NCBI GenBank assembly: GCA_020634135.1 | Contig: JACKCG010000010.1 | Span: forward strand, 51,257-115,256 | Origin: Anaerolineaceae bacterium | GTDB lineage: Bacteria > Chloroflexota > Anaerolineae > Aggregatilineales > Phototrophicaceae | Length of the DNA stretch: 64,000 nt | Reading direction: 5' to 3' | Shown: piece after piece, positions 34,981-43,835 of the stretch | Position numbering within the stretch: position 1 is the stretch's first letter | Layout of the letters: every line of letters begins with the position of its first letter | Position numbers and translations under genes: made by a program | Notes under the pieces: generated by a model | What the model was told of the DNA's origin: nothing | The model's database searches: none | What the model saw: the letters and a program-made list of their open reading frames with translations, nothing else

Positions 34981-36695
34981 TCGCCACCTCCTGACTGGTT
35001 AGGACTCATCGCTGGTGGTGTCCCCAGGCGAATAGCCACACGTTCGGCCTTCAGGACTTCTTGCAGGTTGCGGGCCGCTACCGCCAGGGTCGCGTCAACC
35101 TGGTTGGTTTCCTGGATGCGGGCGGCGATCTGATTCACCAGGGCTTCACGTTGGGCGGAACGCTGCGTGTTTTCATACAGGCGGGTGTTTTCCGCCGCAA
35201 GCCCAAGCTGTTCACTGATCTCCTCAACCATGAGGATGTCTTCTGGAGCAAGCTGGCCCGATTCATCCAGTTCAAACTCCATCGCCCCAATCACCTCGCC
35301 GCGCACCCGCACCGGCACGGCAACGATCTGACGCCCATCGTTGCGCTGGTGGATTGTGTGGTTCGATTGCAGGGCCTCGCGCAGCGTGTGAGTCCATGCG
35401 CCGCCTTGTTCCTTGGTGTTTTTGCCAAAATCAATGTTGAGCGCCAGGTCATCGGTCTTATCGTGCAAGTGATCCGCCCAGGTCTGGCGGGTCAGCTGGC
35501 GGTTGAGGCGCAGCACTTCTTCGGTACTGGCGCGCGACTCTTCAATCAGTTGGCGATTCTGCCGGATCGTTTCTTCAGCCTCGTCGAACAGACGGGCGTT
35601 TTCAATAGCGATAGCGATGTGATCCGCCAGTGCCTGAAAGGCGGGGATGTCATCATCGGTGAAGGCGCCCGGATTGCGGCTTTGCAGGTCCAATGCGCCA
35701 ATTATACGTTCGCCAACCCGCAGCGGGAAAGCGGCTTCAACCGCCGTGTTCGGCAGGAGGTCATTATGGCGGTGAATGGTATCCGGCGTATCGGCATAGG
35801 CCACCACGACCTGCTGGGTGCCGGTCACCTGGCCGATCACACTGCGCCCACCGACTTTCAGGCTGTGGCGGCGCTGCTTGAGCAGTTTGCCCACCTCGCC
35901 GGTACTGGCGAGCAGCTCAGCCTGGTTGCCGGGTTCGTTCATCAGGAAAACCTGGGCATGGTAAACATCCGGGAAGCTGGCGGCGATTAAATCCGCCGCG
36001 GTGTCCATCGTCCCTTGCAGGCTCTGTTTGCCGGAAATCTGCCGGGTGACATTGGTCGTAATCTCGGCCATGGCGATTCGTTTACCCTGGACGCTGGCCT
36101 CACCTTCCAGGCGGCTTATATGGGCGTAGCGCAAAAACATATAGATCACGCCAGCGATACCCGTAATCTGAAACCCAATCGCCATCAGGTCGGAGATATT
36201 TCTTTCGGAGGAATACAGGTCGCCAAGATTGCCACGTGCCAGAATACCTACCACCAGGGCCATGATCGTCAAAACAAAGCCAACCAGCAGCCCGGATTCG
36301 CGAGCCAGCAGCCCGGCAAACAAAATCAAAATAACCAGCACCAGACTATCTGAACTACCCTGCAACCCATTGCGGACGGTGGGGAAGACAACGCCTAGCA
36401 ACCACATCGAAACTGGCCCCCATGCGGCCACATTGAGCTGGCCGAATCGCACCAGCAGCAGGGTGATGAGTGCCAGTGTGTACAATCCAATCACCGACAA
36501 CATGACTACCGAATCAACGGCCATTTCCTGAAAAAGCGTCATATGGACTTCAGGACGGACACGGACAAAGCCAAAGAGGGTCAGGAGAGTGACAACCATC
36601 GCAGTCGTGCCGTAAATCATGTAACCGCGCTGAACACTTAGCTTGTCGGGATATTGAGAGAGGCTAAAGAACCTCGCAATTATGCGGCGCATCAC
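34977..36695 (-). CDS. Six-helix membrane GAF sensor, no output domain
   Basis: 572 residues. The N-terminus (MMRRIIARFFSLSQYPDKL) and its six-helix module to about residue 200 are laid out like those of the gene at 31691-33388. A complete GAF follows (SFPDVYHAQVFLMNEPGNQA, SVIGQVTGTQQVVVAYAD, IIGALDLQSRNPGAF), then the reduced GAF with the Trp linker (RQTWADHLHDKTDD). The tail is the half-GAF opening (LVNQIAARIQETNQVDATL to RVAIRLGTPP) followed by a short polar end. The gene begins 9 bases after the 1603-residue GAF protein and overlaps the next start by 4 bases. The GAF pockets have no visible Cys/His signature for a tetrapyrrole, so the ligand is unknown. Confidence 0.87.
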   Translation of the reverse strand: MMRRIIARFFSLSQYPDKLSVQRGYMIYGTTAMVVTLLTLFGFVRVRPEVHMTLFQEMAVDSVVMLSVIGLYTLALITLLLVRFGQLNVAAWGPVSMWLLGVVFPTVRNGLQGSSDSLVLVILILFAGLLARESGLLVGFVLTIMALVVGILARGNLGDLYSSERNISDLMAIGFQITGIAGVIYMFLRYAHISRLEGEASVQGKRIAMAEITTNVTRQISGKQSLQGTMDTAADLIAASFPDVYHAQVFLMNEPGNQAELLASTGEVGKLLKQRRHSLKVGGRSVIGQVTGTQQVVVAYADTPDTIHRHNDLLPNTAVEAAFPLRVGERIIGALDLQSRNPGAFTDDDIPAFQALADHIAIAIENARLFDEAEETIRQNRQLIEESRASTEEVLRLNRQLTRQTWADHLHDKTDDLALNIDFGKNTKEQGGAWTHTLREALQSNHTIHQRNDGRQIVAVPVRVRGEVIGAMEFELDESGQLAPEDILMVEEISEQLGLAAENTRLYENTQRSAQREALVNQIAARIQETNQVDATLAVAARNLQEVLKAERVAIRLGTPPAMSPNQSGGGE

Positions 36696-36704
36696 CTATA
36701 TCTC

Positions 36705-39700
36705 CTACTCTTGCTCGGCGTTCGGTTCGACAGCAGTCAGGCGGACACGCGCCTGGCGGGCACCCAGCGCCCGCCCCAGTTCCTCAGCAGCTACGCCCAG
36801 CATACCCTGAATATCGTGTTGACGCTGAATACTGGTTGAGATTTCGTTAATCAGCGATTCGTTTTGCGCCAGGTGCTGGCTCTGGTTATATACCCGTGCG
36901 CTTTCGATGGCGGCGCCAAGCTGGTTGACGAACTGCTGGAACACCGCGACATCCGTCTGGCTGTAGACATGCGGCTGGGTTGAACCCGCGCTCACCATGC
37001 CGACTACACGCCCTTGCGAAATCATCGGCACGATCATCCAGTCTCGCGTGCGAGCATCTACCTGCGGGTCACGGGGGTAGGCGTGCAGATCGGAAATATG
37101 CAGCACGCTGCGCGTTTCCCAGACAGTCGCAATATGACCGTTGATCGGAACCTGTGTCCCCCCGGCCATCTTGATCGTTGGCTGGCCGCTGATCTGGGAC
37201 GCCACCACGCGGAGTTTCGCTGTCTCCGAGTCGTAGAGGGCGACCCGCAAACTGTCCTGAGTCAGAATTTCCGCGCTGGTTTTCAGCGCAGACGCGAGAA
37301 TGGCTTCCACATCCAGCGCGGCCTGTGCCTGTTGGCTGAATGCCGCGATCACCTGCAACTGCTCGGCACGGCGCTGGGTATCTTGCAGTAGCCGGAGGTT
37401 TTGTAGAGTGATGCCGGCCTGAGCCATCACTGTCTGAGTGATATTGACCATCTCCGGGGTGAACTGGCGGTATGTGTTATAAATGTCCAGCCCCAATGAA
37501 CCAATAACGTTCCCCCGGACCATAATCGCCACCAGAAGCATCGCCTTAACGCCCAGGCCGGATAGCATTTCACGGGTGGCCTCATCAAAACCGGGGTAGG
37601 TTTCCAGGTTATTGACCACAAGCGGCTTGAAATCCTGTTTCGCCATCGCGCCATACAGTGGGTTTGCCTGCATATCAAACCGGATGCCAATCGCGCCATG
37701 ATCCGGGTGTTCGGTAATGACATTGCCAGCCAACCCGGTGCTATCAAGCAGCACGATGGCCGCATGGTCTACCTTAAGCAAGTCCACCAGCGCCACCACA
37801 ATGCTATCGAGCAGCACTTTTTCGTCCCGGCTGGTGTTTGCCAGGTTGAATATGCTGTTCAGGGTACTGAGGGTTTCAACCTGCTCACTCAACTGGATGG
37901 CGCTCACCTGGGTTTCCCGCAGCAGCCGGTGGTTTTGCAGCACGATGCCAATCTGGTCAGCCACTGTACGGAACAGGCGGCGGTAACTTTCGTCAAAGAC
38001 CTGGGGTGACTCAAAGTTAATTGTGACCATCTCCTGGACATGCCCGCGCTCCCGGATGATGAAGTGGATATAACTGCGAAAACCGTTGAGGGCGGCGAAG
38101 TCACGCAGCAGGTACGGTTGGTTGTCAGCCTGCAAATCCTCGATGATTTCCAATGTTGCGTCGCTGGTCTGTAAAGCCTTGGCAATCTCGTCAAAACCGG
38201 TCACATCGCGCAATGAAACCTGCACGACCCGTTCATCGTCCAGAGCGTTCACATAATCCACCACGATGTCCTCAATGCGTCCGGCGTGGTCGGTGGCGAC
38301 TGTGAAGTGGTTGATAAGCGATGCTTCGGGCGAAAGATGCTGGCGCAAGGTACGCAGCACATCCATTGTGTCCTGCGTGGCTAAGATCGAGCGGGTAACG
38401 ACATACAATACCTGGGTTTCTTCCAGCGTCTGGGCGGTACTGCGGAGCAGCGCCCCGTTTTCCAGCACAATCGCCAATTGATCTCCCAGGTTACGCAACG
38501 CGCGTAACTGTTCAGGTGGCAGGCTGACCTGCGCCGGGTTGCTGAAGACAACCACCCCCAGCAGTTGCTGGCTGGCGACCAGCGGGATCACCAATATGCC
38601 CCCGATGCCCTGCTGCCGCAGGCGGCTGCGTTCCTGCTCGGTCAGGAATTCGTCAAGGTTAATATCAGCGATATACAGCGTTTCCAGCGCAGCCAGCGTA
38701 TCCCAGGCGGGCAGCGAGTTGAGCGGGATATAGCGGTTCGCTGTGCGGGTATAGCCGTTATTCGTCTCGGCGACGATATGCACCACTGTCAGCGATACTT
38801 CGGTATCAATGATGCCCAGGTAACTGTCGCGGTATTTCGAGCCAACAAAACCATGAATAGCCCCCAGAATTGCGTCCGAGGCTTCGTTTTCATGCACAAT
38901 ACTGGCGATATTGTACTGATCCTGGAGTGTCTTAAGCGCCGTCTCGGTCTGATTGAGGAGTAAACGGTTCTCCACCGTGATCGAAACCTGATCCGCAATC
39001 ACACGGAAATTGTCAAGCTGTGCCTCATCGGTGGGCAGCGCCTGTTCCGACCCGATGGTTAGTATCCCCAGGAGGCGATTGCCGACACGTAACCCGAAAG
39101 TCAGGATACTGAAGATACCGGCCTTCCGAAGGTGTGCCAGGAATTTTGGTGTCAGTACCGCCTGGTAATAGCGAATGTCGGGGATATGGACGATTTCCCC
39201 GCTCCTCAGGCGGTTCAGGGTTTCGCGCAGGGCGTTGTGCTGGTCAGACTCCGTGTATTCGGTAATGTGGAATTCGACTACACCTTCGCGTGATGCCAGC
39301 GCGCTGAATTCCAGAGTCTGCGGCAGTTCGTCCGGTTGCAGGGGCTGGTCAAACATCGCAATACTCAGAATGCTTACGCCAGCAGGCATCATCTCGATGA
39401 GTGCCCCCGCCAGTTCTTCCGAGTTGTTCGCCAGTGTGATCTCGCGGCTGGTCTGTACCAACTGGTTCGCCAGGCTTTGCGCCTCACGAGAGGCGCGCAG
39501 CAGGTGGCGGCTTTGCAGTGTCAGACCAATCTGATCGGCCAGCGTGGTAAAGGCGTCAATTTCCTCGGATGTCAGATGGTACGATTCGGTATGCAGGACT
39601 TCCAGCGTGCCGATCAACTGATCGCCTGCCCGCAGCCCGAAGACCGCATCCCAGTTCAACTCACGGGCGGCATAGCGCCCCCGCAGCCCGGCAGTGATAT

Positions 39701-41516
39701 AGGTGGTATCCTGGTAAATATCCGGGATAATAACCGGCAGTCCCTGGCGCAAACTTTCAAGATGAGTGACATCCGGCAGCACGTCAAAGGGCATCGTCGT
39801 GTTGTTTTCATCGGTATTCTCTGCCGTCGCCAGCGCAACCAGTGAGCGATACTCCGGCTTGTTGCCCCCGCCTAAGGTGTGGTCGAACAGTACCAACCCG
39901 GCAGCGGTCACCCGGTTGCCTACGGTATAGATAACCGCTTTCGCCATATCGTCGTAGGTTTCCGCATTTTTGACGAGACGGTTCGCCAACACCAGGTCAT
40001 TCGCCAGGTTGCGTGCGCTCCGGGCTTCATCCAAGAGTTCGCTGGTGTGCATCAGAACCCCGACCTGGTCAGCCAGATTGCTCAGGGCGTTGATTTCCTC
40101 AGCGGTGAACGGGCGCGCCAGTTGGGAAAAAACGCTGATACAGGCGATTGGGTGGCGATCAACCATGACCGGAATATTCAGCAGCACCTTAAAACGGAAC
40201 GTCTGAATCCAGTTCATGAAGCCTTCCCCGATCTTTTCAGCAGAGACGGCTCGAATATCATTGATCACATAGGGGCGACCATCCAGGACGGACTGCCGCA
40301 GCTCCGGCGAGAAATCGTTCGCATTCACCTGCTGTGGGCCGTCCCAGGGGCGCGCATTGTCACGGTTCGCCAGCGCCACCACCTGCCAGTCCACGATCTG
40401 GTTCTGTTCGTCGCGGATGAGCTTGTTAATGCTGAGCGCCTGACCATCCAACGGCAGCATATGGCGGGCGATTATCCCAGCCATCTCGACATAATCCTGC
40501 CCGGTACGCAGTTCCGAGAAAGCCTGCGATTGACGCTCGCTCACTACACGGCTGAACGTGCTTTCTTCGGCCAGATTGTAGATTTGCACGAGGGCGCTCA
40601 CCTGGTCGGCAAGCTGCTGGTAAACGCGGGTCTCTTCTTCGGTCAGGGCAATCGCCCCCCGGAGGTCATTGATCCCCAGGTAACCGAAGGTGCGATCCTG
40701 GCTGCGGAGCGGCAGGCTGCATAAAGCTTTGATGCCGAACCCGGCCAGCCAATCGCGCACATCCTGGCTGATACTTTCGTCGTCAGCCACGTAATTCACA
40801 ATCGTAAAATTGTTGGATTCAAAACTGGCGTACAGGCTGCCCCATGACGAATCGGGAGCCAGGTCCAGGGTTGCGTTGGCAGTGTAAGACTCCCTGCGAT
40901 TGGCTGAAGCCACCACGCGCAGCCGGGCGAAGTCCCCCTGGTTGTCATATTCGGCCAGGTTAATCGTCACGAATTGGCCGCCGTGAACCAGCATGTTGCT
41001 GCCAATCGCCCCTACCATTTCGGTAAAAGAGCGGCTTTTCGTCAGTTGAACCGAGGCCTGGTTCTGCCGGTAGATCAGGTCACGCAGGAGGACATTCTTA
41101 TAGACCTGGGCAAAGTGCTCTGCCGCGAGGACGATCCAGGGTGTGTGGTCTTCGGGCGCGGGTGCGCCGGTTTCATAACCGATCTCCATCAGGCCCAGCA
41201 GCGCCGAGCCGGGGAGCAGGGGAACAGCGTAAATGCCCTCGGCGTATGCCGGGCGACCTGTCTGCTGTGCCTGGGCGAAAGCCGGATAATCCGCCAGCAA
41301 AGCCCGGAAATCTCGCGGGAGATTGTGGTCGGTGGCGGCTCGCAGGAGAATCGTCTGTTCAGCCAGGGCATGGACGCGGACATAACGACACTGGGGGATA
41401 CGAGCAGCGATTTCGGGGAGGGTTTGCGCTAAGAAATTATCCGGCGCTGCTTCAGAATCCCGGTCAAAAATAGCATTTAATTCTAACAACAGTTCAAGGC
41501 CGGGCGCTGCGCTCAT
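36705..41516 (-). CDS. Soluble nine-GAF protein, 1603 residues, no output domain
   Basis: Nine tandem GAF-type modules make up almost the whole protein. Each ends in a recognisable helix: HFAQVYKNVLLRD, ADQVSALVQIYNL, ADQVGVLMHTSEL, ADQIGLTLQSRHL, ADQVSITVENRLL, GDQLAIVLENGALL, ADQIGIVLQNHRLL, AQAGITLQNLRLL, VNQLGAAIESARV. There is no signal peptide, membrane helix, kinase, phosphatase, cyclase or DNA-binding motif. As in its operon partners, the last 50 or so residues are only the start of a tenth GAF (LINEISTSIQRQHDIQGML to ARVRLTAVEP). It lies downstream of two stand-alone receivers and upstream of the membrane GAF proteins. A hub that senses several ligands or binds the partner sensors is inferred. 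Confidence 0.88.
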   Translation of the reverse strand: MSAAPGLELLLELNAIFDRDSEAAPDNFLAQTLPEIAARIPQCRYVRVHALAEQTILLRAATDHNLPRDFRALLADYPAFAQAQQTGRPAYAEGIYAVPLLPGSALLGLMEIGYETGAPAPEDHTPWIVLAAEHFAQVYKNVLLRDLIYRQNQASVQLTKSRSFTEMVGAIGSNMLVHGGQFVTINLAEYDNQGDFARLRVVASANRRESYTANATLDLAPDSSWGSLYASFESNNFTIVNYVADDESISQDVRDWLAGFGIKALCSLPLRSQDRTFGYLGINDLRGAIALTEEETRVYQQLADQVSALVQIYNLAEESTFSRVVSERQSQAFSELRTGQDYVEMAGIIARHMLPLDGQALSINKLIRDEQNQIVDWQVVALANRDNARPWDGPQQVNANDFSPELRQSVLDGRPYVINDIRAVSAEKIGEGFMNWIQTFRFKVLLNIPVMVDRHPIACISVFSQLARPFTAEEINALSNLADQVGVLMHTSELLDEARSARNLANDLVLANRLVKNAETYDDMAKAVIYTVGNRVTAAGLVLFDHTLGGGNKPEYRSLVALATAENTDENNTTMPFDVLPDVTHLESLRQGLPVIIPDIYQDTTYITAGLRGRYAARELNWDAVFGLRAGDQLIGTLEVLHTESYHLTSEEIDAFTTLADQIGLTLQSRHLLRASREAQSLANQLVQTSREITLANNSEELAGALIEMMPAGVSILSIAMFDQPLQPDELPQTLEFSALASREGVVEFHITEYTESDQHNALRETLNRLRSGEIVHIPDIRYYQAVLTPKFLAHLRKAGIFSILTFGLRVGNRLLGILTIGSEQALPTDEAQLDNFRVIADQVSITVENRLLLNQTETALKTLQDQYNIASIVHENEASDAILGAIHGFVGSKYRDSYLGIIDTEVSLTVVHIVAETNNGYTRTANRYIPLNSLPAWDTLAALETLYIADINLDEFLTEQERSRLRQQGIGGILVIPLVASQQLLGVVVFSNPAQVSLPPEQLRALRNLGDQLAIVLENGALLRSTAQTLEETQVLYVVTRSILATQDTMDVLRTLRQHLSPEASLINHFTVATDHAGRIEDIVVDYVNALDDERVVQVSLRDVTGFDEIAKALQTSDATLEIIEDLQADNQPYLLRDFAALNGFRSYIHFIIRERGHVQEMVTINFESPQVFDESYRRLFRTVADQIGIVLQNHRLLRETQVSAIQLSEQVETLSTLNSIFNLANTSRDEKVLLDSIVVALVDLLKVDHAAIVLLDSTGLAGNVITEHPDHGAIGIRFDMQANPLYGAMAKQDFKPLVVNNLETYPGFDEATREMLSGLGVKAMLLVAIMVRGNVIGSLGLDIYNTYRQFTPEMVNITQTVMAQAGITLQNLRLLQDTQRRAEQLQVIAAFSQQAQAALDVEAILASALKTSAEILTQDSLRVALYDSETAKLRVVASQISGQPTIKMAGGTQVPINGHIATVWETRSVLHISDLHAYPRDPQVDARTRDWMIVPMISQGRVVGMVSAGSTQPHVYSQTDVAVFQQFVNQLGAAIESARVYNQSQHLAQNESLINEISTSIQRQHDIQGMLGVAAEELGRALGARQARVRLTAVEPNAEQE

Positions 41517-41600
41517 CCAGGACGAACTCCTTCACTCGAAAAACCCAGATACCTGGTAGGGGGACTGCTGATACTATGCAGTTGTCAACACCGCGAAGTG

Positions 41601-42104
41601 TTATTTCCACTCCCAAACTTCTTCACCCGCTAATAGACGGCGAATCTGAGAGGGGAAGCGGTCTGCATCCAGTGGTTTGCCCAAAAAGCCGTTAAAACCT
41701 GCTTTTTTGGCCTTGCGTAGCTGATCTTCGCTGGCTTCCGCCGTTACCGCACATACAACCGTATCGCGCAGGCGGGGGTGGGCACGCACTTTTTGCAGCG
41801 CCTGATAACCATCTTCATACGGCAGGCGAATGTCCATCAGGATCAAATCCACGCGGGGCAGGGTATCGGCAAACTGGACAACCTGCCAGCCGGATGTTTT
41901 CCATTCACAGCGCTGCACGCCCATGAACGCCAGCATTCGGGCGATCAGCACGAAATTCGGCACATTGTCTTCGACAACCAGGACATGAGCTTCTCCCGGG
42001 TCGACCTGTTTCGCCACACCAGCCGGCGGCGTAGTGGCTGAAGTTGTCTCTGGTACGCCTGTGTCCGATTGTGACGTGGGGGTATTATTTTGCGCCTCTG
42101 TCAT
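41601..42104 (-). CDS. Stand-alone response regulator (receiver with disordered N-terminus)
   Basis: 167 residues. A Thr/Pro/Ser-rich, probably disordered N-terminus of about 35 residues precedes a receiver: acidic pair in VLVVEDNVPNFVL, phosphoacceptor Asp in VDLILMDIRLPYEDG, switch Thr in VVCAVTAEAS, and conserved Lys in GFLGKPLDADRF. The style is that of CheY-like receivers attached to hybrid kinases. No output domain is present, so it may be a phosphate shuttle or allosteric partner. Its start overlaps the preceding receiver's stop by 4 bases, and it leads into the GAF operon, so the giant kinase is the likely phosphodonor. Confidence 0.92.
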   Translation of the reverse strand: MTEAQNNTPTSQSDTGVPETTSATTPPAGVAKQVDPGEAHVLVVEDNVPNFVLIARMLAFMGVQRCEWKTSGWQVVQFADTLPRVDLILMDIRLPYEDGYQALQKVRAHPRLRDTVVCAVTAEASEDQLRKAKKAGFNGFLGKPLDADRFPSQIRRLLAGEEVWEWK

Positions 42105-42481
42105 TGTTGGCGGCTCCTGATATAACTGATAATATCGCCAGGTAGTGAGTCTACGTCAATGGGCTTGCGAATATAGCCATCACAACCAGCTTCGAGAGCC
42201 CGCTTCTCATCTTTCTCCATCGCGTTGGCGGTTAATGCGATAATCAAGATATCCTTGAGTTCAGGAATATTACGGATATAGGCGGTGGCCTCTAAGCCGT
42301 CCATCTCCGGCATACTCATATCCATTAAGATAACGTCCGGGCGGGTCTGTCGCGCCAGTTCAATCCCCTTGACTGCGTTTTCCGCTTCCAGGACATCAAA
42401 ATCAAAATCCGATGCCATTAAAATCCGGCGAACCAACATTCGATTGTCAGGATGATCTTCAATATAAAGCACTTGCGGCAT
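42101..42481 (-). CDS. Stand-alone response regulator (CheY-like receiver)
   Basis: 126 residues from ATG 42481 (MPQVLYIEDHPDN), where the family normally starts. A GTG at 42514 with GGAG 4 bases upstream is a real alternative that adds 11 residues. The receiver is complete: VLYIEDHPDNR with the acidic pair, Asp in PDVILMDMSMPEMDG, Thr in IIALTANAMEKDE, Lys in GYIRKPIDVDSL. It is the first gene of the signalling operon and is coupled by a 4-base overlap to the second receiver. There is no output domain. Together the pair suggests a multistep phosphorelay with the giant kinase. Confidence 0.92.
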   Translation of the reverse strand: MPQVLYIEDHPDNRMLVRRILMASDFDFDVLEAENAVKGIELARQTRPDVILMDMSMPEMDGLEATAYIRNIPELKDILIIALTANAMEKDEKRALEAGCDGYIRKPIDVDSLPGDIISYIRSRQQ

Positions 42482-42514
42482 GTTGGTCGTATCCCCCGGC
42501 CAGGCAACTGTCAC

Positions 42515-42870
42515 ATAACTCCATTATCCATGAAATTGTCACTTTGAAGCATTAATTTTACGAATTGCAATTTTTATTGAGAATAACAGCTGTTCCTCAA
42601 CAATCTCCCAATCTTTATTATGAAGCACCGGACGCTTTCCTGCCAGCAAGAGAGCCGGAATGCAATAAGATTCTAACCTGAAATTGGGAGGATTCTTATT
42701 TTTGCGCTGCCGACTCTATCACCTTGTCTTAGCCATGACCCTAAGGACATCTATATAGAATCGATATATGCGATTATCTTGAGGATACCGTAAAAACAGC
42801 AGCGTTGCCAACGAGGCGGCAGGGGGAACAAAGTACTAGGATGGGTGAGACAGGGACCAGTGAACGCGGC
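42515..42870. other. Upstream region of the signalling operon
   Basis: About 350 bases between the regulator at 42871-43623 (whose 3' end faces this region) and the first receiver. It is AT-rich in places (near 42540-42600 and 42740-42780), as expected for the leader of a 23-kb operon. I found no -35/-10 pair good enough to call, no tRNA and no convincing ORF. Confidence 0.4.
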
Positions 42871-43623
42871 TCACGCATCCAGCATGTCGTGTTTGTCGGG
42901 CAAGTTATTCTCGAAGGCCGTCAGGCGCATGAACGCCCGCTCCTGTGGCGTCATTTCTACCGGATAGTCTGTTTCGTCATACGATTCGAGGATACGGTAT
43001 CCTTCCTTAATATAGCCCCGAATCGTGTGCAGACTGATGCCCATTTCGTCAGCCGCCAGGTGCGCCGGCATTCCATCAAGCACACAGAGCTTCATCGCCT
43101 GCCGAATCCGCTGCGTGAGTTCCGGGAATTTGCGCTGTTCGGGAATCTGAACGGCGTGAAAAATGCGGCGGTTGGAAAGATGACCGCAGACTTTAGCGAC
43201 GCCGGAAGTCACGACAAAGTCATGCTCGAGGGCGTAGACGATGGCCCAGGCAATCTGCAACCGGACATCGTGTTTGAGGAAGTAACCGTAGGCGTGCGCC
43301 CTGGCGGCGGCATCCACCAGTTCAGGCAGCGGGTCTTGCCCCAGGCACAAGACACGCACCTGGGGGATGACGTCGTTCAGGCGCGTGACCGTTTCATACA
43401 GGGAATCAATGCCGCCCACATGATCGGCTTCCAGCAGCACAATATCCGGCAGCTCGGCCAGCGGCGTGCGGTCAATATATGCCCACATCTGTTCCAGGCT
43501 TTCGGAAAGATTTGTTACCCGTGTGCGCCGGTCCCAGGCCAGAAAGCTGTTGACCGAATGCAGGGAGTAAAAATCAGGATCCATAACCAGGACCTTGAGG
43601 TTGACATCTGTAATGGCCGCCAT
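42871..43623 (-). CDS. Response-regulator-like protein with LuxR/sigma4-type HTH and Glu at the phosphoacceptor site
   Basis: 250 residues from ATG 43623, preceded by GGGGATGGG; an in-frame start at 43668 is less likely. The N-terminal 130 or so residues follow the receiver fold: VLVMDPDFYSLHSV with acidic residues, PDIVLLEADHVGG where the phosphoacceptor should be, VRVLCLGQDPLPE, and a Lys in GYFLKHDV. The usual Asp at the end of strand 3 is Glu, a phosphomimetic replacement. The C-terminal helix-turn-helix (LDGMPAHLAADEMGISLHTI) is of the LuxR/sigma-4 kind. This suggests a transcription factor that no longer needs phosphorylation. It lies just upstream of the signalling operon on the same strand and could be its regulator. 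Confidence 0.75.
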   Translation of the reverse strand: MAAITDVNLKVLVMDPDFYSLHSVNSFLAWDRRTRVTNLSESLEQMWAYIDRTPLAELPDIVLLEADHVGGIDSLYETVTRLNDVIPQVRVLCLGQDPLPELVDAAARAHAYGYFLKHDVRLQIAWAIVYALEHDFVVTSGVAKVCGHLSNRRIFHAVQIPEQRKFPELTQRIRQAMKLCVLDGMPAHLAADEMGISLHTIRGYIKEGYRILESYDETDYPVEMTPQERAFMRLTAFENNLPDKHDMLDA

Positions 43624-43835
43624 AATCCCATCCCCTATGGAAAGCCTACTAAGCGCCGAATCAGGCATCCTGAATTGGCTGGCTGCAACAGTGAATCACA
43701 AAACCCTGCTACAGAGAAGTACGCTCGTTTACCGGACACAGCCGTGAAGCTGAATAATGGTTTATTATACTACACTATGCCGCGAAGGGCGCAGAAATTT
43801 GGTGCAGTTTAGTCGCCACTGCTCTTAAAACGAAA

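Noticed and set aside
36705..41516. Phytochrome-type bilin-binding GAFs
   Set aside because: The modules lack a recognisable Cys-His chromophore-attachment motif, so light sensing is not supported.
42515..42870. Promoter for the signalling operon
   Set aside because: Several AT-rich tracts look promoter-like but none gives both boxes with acceptable spacing, so I did not place one.
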